A stretch of 64,000 bases of DNA, taken from Gammaproteobacteria bacterium. GTDB lineage: Bacteria; Pseudomonadota; Gammaproteobacteria; JABHGC01. Where the stretch lies: positions 62,001 through 126,000 of the forward strand of contig JALWTS010000015.1 of the NCBI GenBank assembly GCA_027077805.1, written 5' to 3'. Position numbers and translations under genes: made by a program. Below, piece after piece: positions 57,622 through 64,000 of this stretch. The notes below the pieces were generated by a model. That model worked only from the letters and a program-made list of their open reading frames with translations, had not been told where the DNA came from and did no database searches. Each line of letters starts with the position of its first letter. Within the stretch, counting starts at the first letter, position 1.

Positions 57622-58431
57622 TTACAAATGTGCCAAAATCCAAGTCTGCCATTGTTCAAACAAGACAGGGTCTAAAGTCGCAACAGTAGAACAGCCCTTT
57701 AAATGACTTAAACTAATGGCTTGTTGTTCCAAAGTCATGGCCAAGCCACCTGCTTCTTTTAAAATTAAACTGCCTGCAGCATAGTCCCATAATTTTTGAC
57801 AACCATGCAGATATAAATGGTAACGTCCTGCTGCTAACCAGCACCAATCCAAGGCTACCGAACCAAAACTGCGTTGTGAAGAATAAGGGGGGTGTTTGGC
57901 TAAGTTGCTTGCAAGCCTAGAAGGTAAACGCTTATAGTCAACTACTGCCGTACATTGTTTTATTTTTACGGCAAATTGTTTGGGGGGCAATCGAGTTTGG
58001 TTTAACCAAGCACCTTGACCTTTTTTTGCCATAAAACATTCATCCCGAATTGGATCATAAACAATGCCTAATACCACTTCCGCATTGATAATTAAGCCTA
58101 AAGAAATCGCAAAAAAGGGTAAGCCTAAAGTAAAGTTTCGTGTGCCGTCTAAGGGGTCTAAACACCATAAACCGGGATGATCACTATTAAGCAAGGCATG
58201 TTGTTCTGATTTTGGCATTTCTTCGCCTAGAAATTGATAGTTTGGCCAGCGTTGTGAGAGTAGGGTTTTAAGTTTGTTTTGGACGTTTACATCAACTTGG
58301 GTAACAATGCTACCATCGGTTTTCCATTCACTAGGAACATTGGCAAAAAAGGGCAGAATATCTTGTTTGGCAATATCAGTAATTAGGGATTTTAGATCAG
58401 TCAGTTTGGGTTGCATAAAATTGGAAATCAT
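57622..58431 (-). CDS. Inositol-monophosphatase family protein (SuhB/CysQ-like)
   Basis: Mg2+/Li+-sensitive phosphatase fold, 269 aa. Metal-site motifs are GEEMP, LDPLDGTRNF and the C-terminal WDYAAGSLILKEAGG. TDGSIVTQVDVNVQ is the usual N-terminal block. Substrate cannot be decided: inositol monophosphate (SuhB) and 3'-phosphoadenosine 5'-phosphate or related nucleotidases (CysQ) share these motifs. VDYKRLPSRLASNLAKHPPYSSQRSFGSVALDWCWLAAG-type middle sequence is more like the SuhB/HisN-like branch. An alternative ATG lies at 58416. Neither start has a clear ribosome site. Confidence 0.85.
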   Translation of the reverse strand: MISNFMQPKLTDLKSLITDIAKQDILPFFANVPSEWKTDGSIVTQVDVNVQNKLKTLLSQRWPNYQFLGEEMPKSEQHALLNSDHPGLWCLDPLDGTRNFTLGLPFFAISLGLIINAEVVLGIVYDPIRDECFMAKKGQGAWLNQTRLPPKQFAVKIKQCTAVVDYKRLPSRLASNLAKHPPYSSQRSFGSVALDWCWLAAGRYHLYLHGCQKLWDYAAGSLILKEAGGLAMTLEQQAISLSHLKGCSTVATLDPVLFEQWQTWILAHL

Positions 58432-58485
58432 TAAAAAAATTTAATGATAAGTATATCACAGAGCGTTATTGTTGGAAGAAAAGTT

Positions 58486-58525
58486 GGAACAGTGACGGAG
58501 GAATAAGGAGTTTTATCACTGTTCC
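58486..58525 (-). terminator. 10 bp inverted repeat after the PilZ-domain gene
   Basis: GGAACAGTGA (58486-58495) pairs with TCACTGTTCC (58516-58525) around a 20-base loop, 52 bp beyond the stop of the - strand PilZ gene. On the - strand it is followed by AACTTTTCTT. It is probably a terminator or 3'-end stabiliser; the large purine-rich loop is unusual. Confidence 0.5.
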
Positions 58526-58576
58526 ATAAAAAACTAGAATGATCAGCGTTGTTTTATATGAAGAAAAATCAAGTAA

Positions 58577-58957
58577 TTACGCTGCAACTGCGGCAATTTG
58601 TGAGGAGTAAATTTCTCTTACTTTGCGAAGCACTTCAATATCAATACCCATAAAACTCACGCCATAAGCCATCATACCGTCTGCTTGAGCATGAACATAG
58701 CAGACGGTAACTTGAGAAAATAAACCAATGCCATTATCGGTGATAATACGAATATTGAGTCGTTCATTTTTTTTGTACTTAGTTTTTGATAAAAATTTAA
58801 AACCACCCGTAGAAATATTGTCTATAGTAGAAGAAACAAACTTAGTGTTGTTTTTGAAGAAAAAATGTTTTTGGCGTTGAATATGTACAGAGACACCAGA
58901 AACTTTATAGCGTTTGGACGCACGTTGTTCATTTTTTTTGGGGATAAGTGTTAACAT
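58577..58957 (-). CDS. PilZ-domain c-di-GMP-binding protein
   Basis: Single-domain PilZ protein of 126 aa. Both ligand motifs are present: RxxxR as RASKR (residues 12-16) and D/NxSxxG as DNISTGG (about 66-72). It should therefore bind c-di-GMP, unlike the pilZ protein at 9339. AAGGA lies nine bases before the ATG. It stands alone, so its target is unknown. Motility, adhesion or matrix control is typical of the family. Confidence 0.85.
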   Translation of the reverse strand: MLTLIPKKNEQRASKRYKVSGVSVHIQRQKHFFFKNNTKFVSSTIDNISTGGFKFLSKTKYKKNERLNIRIITDNGIGLFSQVTVCYVHAQADGMMAYGVSFMGIDIEVLRKVREIYSSQIAAVAA

Positions 58958-59139
58958 TATGGCTGTCCTTTTTTGATTAGGAAATCATTTTTATTATTTT
59001 GTTTATTTTTAGCACGTTATTTTAAATATTTCAAATAAAATTTAACATTTTTTTTTAAGTTATTGTTCTTAGAAGTATTTTAAATGATGAGTTTTTTATT
59101 TTTATTGAAAATTTTATGATTTAAAGGAGTTGAGTTACA

Positions 59140-59475
59140 ATGACCCGACCAATGGTAAAAGATAATGCCATGTACAAACTATTAGAACGTGGTAGCATTC
59201 GAGAATTTAATAACCGTAAATCAGAGTTAGATGATGAGGATTTGACTTTAGCCGATTTTGAGGATTTTAATTTAAGAGGTATTGATGCGGATGAGGTGAA
59301 TTTTTCAGATTCTTATTTTCGTCAGGCAGATTTAAGAGGCATTGATTTTTCCACTGCTGATTTACACGGTGCGAGTTTGTTTGGTGCGAAAATTTCAGGT
59401 GCATTGTTTCCTAGTGATTTGCCAGCAACTGAAATTTTATTATCGTTAGAGCATGGAACTCGGCTACGGTATTAA
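59140..59475 (+). CDS. Small pentapeptide-repeat protein
   Basis: 111 aa. After a charged start come about nine pentapeptide-like units, A(D/N)LXX with Phe or Leu at the centre (LTLADFEDFNLRGIDADEVNF, then ADLRGIDFSTADLHGASLFGAKISGALF), forming a short right-handed beta helix. AAAGGAG lies ten bases before the ATG. No function can be assigned; short members often mediate protein contacts. It has an AT-rich leader of about 180 bp and is convergent with the GGDEF-EAL gene. Confidence 0.8.
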   Translation: MTRPMVKDNAMYKLLERGSIREFNNRKSELDDEDLTLADFEDFNLRGIDADEVNFSDSYFRQADLRGIDFSTADLHGASLFGAKISGALFPSDLPATEILLSLEHGTRLRY

Positions 59476-59498
59476 TATTGATTAAGGTTTGCTTGTCA

Positions 59499-59526
59499 AT
59501 GCTTGAGGGCAAGCATAGTCTTGCCC
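59499..59526. terminator. Two mutually exclusive hairpins between convergent genes
   Basis: ATGCTTG-AGGG-CAAGCAT (59499-59516) and GGGCAAG-CATAGT-CTTGCCC (59507-59526) share the CAAG segment, so only one 7 bp stem can form at a time. They probably end transcription from either side, though no long T-run follows. Confidence 0.45.
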
Positions 59527-59578
59527 AAATCTGACAGGATAATGCCGTTGTTAACTCATGGTGATAATCGGCTTGAAT

Positions 59579-61456
59579 TTAGATTTTAAAATCGCTAAGT
59601 TCTACTAGTTTCGTTTGGGCTTTGCCAAAATAATTGCCTTGTGAATAATCAATGCCAATGCTTTGAACTTGTTCATAAATTTCTTTAGAGCTAACAAATT
59701 TGGCCACCGTTTTGATATTCATTTTATTAGCAAAGTTAACAATGGTTTCAACCAATATGCGGTGATATTGATTGCTGTCTAAATTTTGGATTAAACTGGA
59801 ATCAATTTTAATAAAATCAGCGGAAAGTTTATAAATCTCATCAAAATTAGAACAATCAGAACCAAAACCATCTATGGCGATATGAGCGCCAAGATGACGG
59901 ATAATTTTAACATCACTCGCAATTTCCTGAAAATTATCAATGCCTTTTAAACTCATAATTTCAAAAATAACCTGTTGCGGTTTTGGATAGCTTCTAAGTT
60001 GACTAATAATAAATCCTCTAGTGCTAGGATCAATTAGGTCTTCTGCGGATAAATTAATCGAAAATTGATAATCCAAATGGCGAAAGGCATAAAATGATTT
60101 ATCTATCATTAATCGAGTGATGTTTGGATAAAGTCGATTATTTTTAGCGGTACTTAAAAAACAATCAGGGGTGATTTCTTTCACGCCATCTTTATCCAGC
60201 ATTCTGACTAAACATTCATATTTTTCAACTTCGCCCGTTTTGTTATTGATAATGGGTTGGAATGACGGAATAATTTCATCATTATCAATGGCATCTTTAA
60301 GTTTTTTGGCCCATTCGATATTGATTTGATTGTTGGAAGTATTATGTAGGACTTCTTGGAAGATCACATGGGTTTTTTTCTCATTTTGGGCAAATTTTAA
60401 TGCTTTAAAGGCGTGTTCAATTAAAAATTGTCGTTTAGAACCTGCTACTCCTGCGGTAATCACAATAGGGATAATATGTTCTTGATACTTAAAAGGTTGA
60501 TCTTCAATGGATTTAAGTAAATCTTCCAAATAAATATCATCCATACAAACATAGCCTCTATGGGCTAGGGTATTAAGGGCTAAAATTGCCATATCTGTAT
60601 GACCAATGTGATATAGTTTGGCAGAAGAGGGTAGGCTACGACGACAACGTTTGGCAATTTCTTGAATGACAAAAGTACCTGCGTTTTTACCATAAAAATT
60701 AACAATTTGTTGAAAACAGCTAATATTTAAAATAATCAGCATGGGGTTAGGAGATCGTTCAATATCCCATAATAATTGGGTACGATTAGGCAGTTTCGTG
60801 ATTGGATGTGAGAAAACCCATCTTTTAAATGGATAGAAATAGGCTAATATCATTAAACAACCAATGAGTAATAATAACACGGCTGATTCAAATGCTTGCC
60901 AAAAAACATCATTAAGTTGCCGTTGTAATCCAGCCAAATCGGCATTGATCTTAATTAGAAATGCTTGATTATGATAATGATAAGGCAGAACGAGCATTCT
61001 AAAATGTTGGTGGTATTCTTGATAGGTTTTAAATAAGGCTGGGTGAGTTTTAAATAATTCGGGTAAGGTGTGGGAGGGGACTAACGAAATAAGATGATTT
61101 TTTTCATTCATGCTAATGGGATGGGGATTAGAACTTATCATAAAGAGTTCATAATCCTGTAATAATAAAATATCAATACTTTCTAGGCCATTGATTTGGG
61201 CAAATTGTTTTAACGTTTTTTCAGTTGCTTCCAGTTTACTATTATCAGGCGTAAGTTTAATAATATGTTGTGGTTGTAAATTAGCAACGACTAAATAAGC
61301 CGTTTGCAATAATTGTTGATCCAGTTGTTGTTGTAATTTTTGGTATTCCATTTGGCGAATGGTATAAGTATAAGCAAATGTTACTAAAGCAAATGCAACA
61401 ACTGTTAACAACCAAAGTTGTTTGGAATTTAAGAAAAGAATTTTCATTAGTCTCAT
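59579..61456 (-). CDS. Membrane GGDEF-EAL protein with degenerate active sites
   Basis: 625 aa. Two membrane helices (about 15-35 and 188-210) flank a periplasmic sensor region. A GGDEF-like domain (about 217-365) has IGHTDMA instead of GGDEF. The EAL-like domain (about 380-620) has ECL for EAL, FEIMS for FEITE, IDGFGSD for DDFG, and VAKFVS for AEGVE or AEFVE; the IKID lysine and QGxYF are kept. Losing the second Asp and the late Glu suggests neither cyclase nor phosphodiesterase activity. It may act as a receptor or by protein contact, as LapD- or FimX-like proteins do. An alternative start is at 61447. Confidence 0.85.
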   Translation of the reverse strand: MRLMKILFLNSKQLWLLTVVAFALVTFAYTYTIRQMEYQKLQQQLDQQLLQTAYLVVANLQPQHIIKLTPDNSKLEATEKTLKQFAQINGLESIDILLLQDYELFMISSNPHPISMNEKNHLISLVPSHTLPELFKTHPALFKTYQEYHQHFRMLVLPYHYHNQAFLIKINADLAGLQRQLNDVFWQAFESAVLLLLIGCLMILAYFYPFKRWVFSHPITKLPNRTQLLWDIERSPNPMLIILNISCFQQIVNFYGKNAGTFVIQEIAKRCRRSLPSSAKLYHIGHTDMAILALNTLAHRGYVCMDDIYLEDLLKSIEDQPFKYQEHIIPIVITAGVAGSKRQFLIEHAFKALKFAQNEKKTHVIFQEVLHNTSNNQINIEWAKKLKDAIDNDEIIPSFQPIINNKTGEVEKYECLVRMLDKDGVKEITPDCFLSTAKNNRLYPNITRLMIDKSFYAFRHLDYQFSINLSAEDLIDPSTRGFIISQLRSYPKPQQVIFEIMSLKGIDNFQEIASDVKIIRHLGAHIAIDGFGSDCSNFDEIYKLSADFIKIDSSLIQNLDSNQYHRILVETIVNFANKMNIKTVAKFVSSKEIYEQVQSIGIDYSQGNYFGKAQTKLVELSDFKI

Positions 61457-61588
61457 CGTAAAAATGATTTCTCACCTATTTTATAAAAAATCTGCCAAGC
61501 TGAATATAATTTTTTAGAAGAATTTTCAGAATCTATTATCTTTAATAAAGAATAGAACATATTTTTATATTTGCCGATGGAGGTCTGG

Positions 61589-64000
61589 GTGCTTGAAAAA
61601 CACAGGTTAAATCAAACATGGATAGCAATCCTACAGCAACAAGCAAACGATTATCCCGATAAAACTGCTTATTGCTTTCTAAAAGATGGTGAACAACCCC
61701 TAGAACAGTATTGCTATCACGAGTTAAATCAATCTTGTCAACAAATTGCGGCTTATTTGCAAACATTTACTCAGGCTTTCGATCGAGTGTTATTATTATT
61801 ACCTCAGGGCTTGGACTATGTGCTTGCTTATTATAGTAGTTTATATGCAGGTTTAATTGCCGTTCCTGCCTATCCACCGAAAGGGCAACGAAATTTACCT
61901 AGAATTCAGGCAATTGCTGAAGATTGTCACGCGAAAGTCGTGATGACTACGGCAAAAGTAAAAGCAAATTATGCCAAGTTGCTTCAAGCAATGCCTGCCC
62001 TAGCTGATATCGTTTTCTTAACGATTGACGACATTTTAAATGACGCTGCGAATCATCACATAAACTGGACTATGCCGAATATTGATACCGATAGTATTGC
62101 TTTTTTGCAATATACCTCAGGTTCGACAGGGATTCCCAAAGGGGTGATGGTCAGTCATGGCAATTTGATTGCTAATCAATATTGGATTCAACGCAAAGCC
62201 AATACTACCGCTGATTCCACTATTGTCAGTTGGTTGCCATTGTTTCATGACTTGGGTTTAATCGGTATGATGATGCACGCTTTGTTTTTAGGGGCGCGTT
62301 GTGTGTTAATGTCTCCTGCCGCCTTTATTCAAAAACCAGCACGCTGGTTACAAGCCATTAGTGATTATCAGGCGGATTTTAGTGCCGCCCCTAATTTTGC
62401 CTATGATTTATGTAGCCAAAAAATTACCCAAACGCAAAAACAAACATTAGACCTGAGTTGTTGGAATGTGGCGATGAATGCTGCGGAACCTGTGCATGCG
62501 GATACCGTACAACAATTTTTTGTCGCATTTGAATCCGTTGGCTTAAAAGCAAGCACTATGTCTCCTTGGTATGGTTTAGCGGAAGCGACTTTAATTGTGT
62601 CAGCCAATCCATTTGATCATCCAGCGAAAACCTTAAATGTCGATAGCACTGCTTTAGAACAACGGGAAGTCGTGATTGTGTCTGCTGATTATCCTGCCCT
62701 GAAAACCTTAGTCAGTTGTGGTGAGTTAAATCCTAAAGATACTGTTATTATCGTCGATCCTGAGACTTGTTATCCTTGTGCTGAAGGACACATCGGTGAA
62801 ATTTGGGTGGCAGGGGATAGCGTGGCTTTAGGCTATTGGCAACGGCCAGAACTCAGCCAAATGACCATGCGGGCAAGGCTGGCTAAAATGAATGATAATG
62901 AGACTTATTACGAATTTGGATCATTCAGTTATTTACGCACAGGTGATTTAGGTTTTATTGTTGACGGGCAGTTATATGTTTCTGGACGACTTAAAGATGT
63001 GATTATTATTCGGGGACAAAATTACTACCCCCAAGATATTGAGCGTTGTGTTGAATTGGCTCATCCGAGTTTAAGAGCTGCGGCTACGGCTGTTTTTACG
63101 GTCGATGATGAGGAATTAGTGGTGGTGCAAGAAATTGAACGCCGAGCCTCACCGTTAGAGGACGCTTTAACGGCGATTCGGCATAGGATTGTCGAAGAAT
63201 TTGGCATTGCAGTGAAAGCGGTCGTATTGATTAAAACCCTAAGTATTCCCAAAACCAGTAGTGGTAAAATTCAACGTAGTGCCTGTTGTCAGGCCTTTTT
63301 AAAGAATAGTTTAGAGGTAGTTGCCATATGGCAAGCCCAAGCTCAAACGGATGCGGATTATTTACCTCCTAGTGCCAAACAACAAAGTATCCAACAATGG
63401 TTAATTGAAAAATTTGCGTATTATTTACAAATGGATAGCAATGAGATTGCCATTGATACGCCATTGATGAAACAAGGTTTAGACTCCTTAGCCTTAATGA
63501 GTTTGATGGGTGAGTTAGAACAATGGTTACAGCAACGTTTATCTTTGCAATTATTATGGGATTATCCTAGCATTGCCGAATTAGCCCACTATTTAGCCAA
63601 ACAAAAAGCCAAACAACCTCATGATTTACCTAAGTTTTATGCGCATCCTGAGCAACGTTATCAAGCGTTTGCTTTAAATCCTATTCAACAAGCCTATTGG
63701 CTAGGAAGACAAGGCTTATATCCATTAGGTGATGTCGCCTGTCATTTATATTTTGAAATGGAATTAAAACAATCAGCACTGGATTTACCACAATGGCAAA
63801 CAGCCTTACAACAAGTGATTCAACGCCATGATATGTTACGAGCAGTGATAAAAGAGGGACAACAACAGATTTTAGCAGATGTGCCTGATTATCAAATTAA
63901 AATTACCGATGTTAGCCAACAAACCGCAACCGAAATTCAGACTTATTTACAACAACAACGGCAACAATTATCACAGCAAGTATTTCTCACCGAACAATGG
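61589..64000 (+). CDS. Fatty acyl-AMP ligase - carrier protein - cyclization-like condensation domain, 3' end cut
   Basis: Likely loading protein of a lipopeptide assembly line. It activates a fatty acid as acyl-AMP and passes it to its own carrier domain. Visible 804 codons: a FAAL-type adenylating domain (about 1-575) with YTSGSTGIPKGV, SWLPLFHDLGLIGM, YGLAEATL, YLRTGDLGF and GRLKDVIIIRGQNYYPQDIE; a carrier domain with GLDSLALM (Ser633); and from about 690 a condensation domain starting NPIQQAYWLGRQGLYPLGDVACHLYFE, the pattern of heterocyclization (Cy) domains. The Cy catalytic motif lies beyond the window. GGAGG is five bases before the GTG at 61589; an ATG at 61577 overlaps that site and is less likely. 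Confidence 0.88.
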   Translation, partial: MLEKHRLNQTWIAILQQQANDYPDKTAYCFLKDGEQPLEQYCYHELNQSCQQIAAYLQTFTQAFDRVLLLLPQGLDYVLAYYSSLYAGLIAVPAYPPKGQRNLPRIQAIAEDCHAKVVMTTAKVKANYAKLLQAMPALADIVFLTIDDILNDAANHHINWTMPNIDTDSIAFLQYTSGSTGIPKGVMVSHGNLIANQYWIQRKANTTADSTIVSWLPLFHDLGLIGMMMHALFLGARCVLMSPAAFIQKPARWLQAISDYQADFSAAPNFAYDLCSQKITQTQKQTLDLSCWNVAMNAAEPVHADTVQQFFVAFESVGLKASTMSPWYGLAEATLIVSANPFDHPAKTLNVDSTALEQREVVIVSADYPALKTLVSCGELNPKDTVIIVDPETCYPCAEGHIGEIWVAGDSVALGYWQRPELSQMTMRARLAKMNDNETYYEFGSFSYLRTGDLGFIVDGQLYVSGRLKDVIIIRGQNYYPQDIERCVELAHPSLRAAATAVFTVDDEELVVVQEIERRASPLEDALTAIRHRIVEEFGIAVKAVVLIKTLSIPKTSSGKIQRSACCQAFLKNSLEVVAIWQAQAQTDADYLPPSAKQQSIQQWLIEKFAYYLQMDSNEIAIDTPLMKQGLDSLALMSLMGELEQWLQQRLSLQLLWDYPSIAELAHYLAKQKAKQPHDLPKFYAHPEQRYQAFALNPIQQAYWLGRQGLYPLGDVACHLYFEMELKQSALDLPQWQTALQQVIQRHDMLRAVIKEGQQQILADVPDYQIKITDVSQQTATEIQTYLQQQRQQLSQQVFLTEQW

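Overview
The window is AT-rich bacterial DNA that reads as a gammaproteobacterial chromosome. The best evidence is gene order. A fabH-fabD-fabG-acpP-fabF-pabC-mltG-tmk-holB-pilZ-tatD run, rnpB next to the division/cell-wall (dcw) genes, apaG-apaH, and rplU-rpmA-obgE facing ispB are all typical of that class. Glutamine-rich proteins, several rhodaneses and type IV pilus genes would fit a Thiotrichales/Beggiatoa-like sulfur bacterium, but that placement is a guess.

Layout. 1-11.3 kb: fatty-acid synthesis, p-aminobenzoate synthesis and a replication/pilus operon, all on the + strand; fabH is cut by the window edge. 11.5-21.9 kb: mixed genes, namely an unrecognised protein, rdgC, a secreted M4 metalloprotease, a PilB/GspE-type ATPase with an unusual N-terminus, an orphan antitoxin-like protein, apaH-apaG, and a cyclic-nucleotide-binding/rhodanese/coiled-coil protein. 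21.9-26.9 kb: rnpB followed by the start of the dcw cluster (rsmH, ftsL, ftsI, murE). mraZ is absent and the cluster stops after murE.

27.0-47.7 kb is one uninterrupted 6,894-codon non-ribosomal peptide synthetase (NRPS). I read it as C-A-T / C-C*-A-T / C-C*-A-T / C-A-T-E / C-A-T-TE. Hand-read specificity codes suggest Gln, X, X, D-Gln, Ser. Modules 2 and 3 each carry an additional condensation-superfamily domain (C*) between C and A, and their two A domains share the same unassigned code.

47.8-61.5 kb returns to ordinary genes: pilH, cvpA, a rhodanese, tRNA-Val, gltX, rpsT, proB, obgE, rpmA, rplU, ispB, a secreted amidase, an inositol-phosphatase-family protein, a PilZ protein, a pentapeptide-repeat protein and a degenerate GGDEF-EAL protein. 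At 61.6 kb a second assembly-line gene begins: a fatty acyl-AMP ligase, a carrier protein and the start of a cyclization-type condensation domain. It runs off the window.

The 61.6 kb protein looks like a lipid-loading start of a line, while the 27-47.7 kb protein has a thioesterase and looks like an end. A lipopeptide pathway split by about 14 kb of housekeeping genes is therefore plausible, with the gene order reversed relative to biosynthesis. No phosphopantetheinyl transferase, MbtH protein, transporter or mobile element was seen near either gene. A second theme is c-di-GMP and type IV pili (pilZ, pilH, the PilB-like ATPase, a PilZ-domain protein, a degenerate GGDEF-EAL protein).
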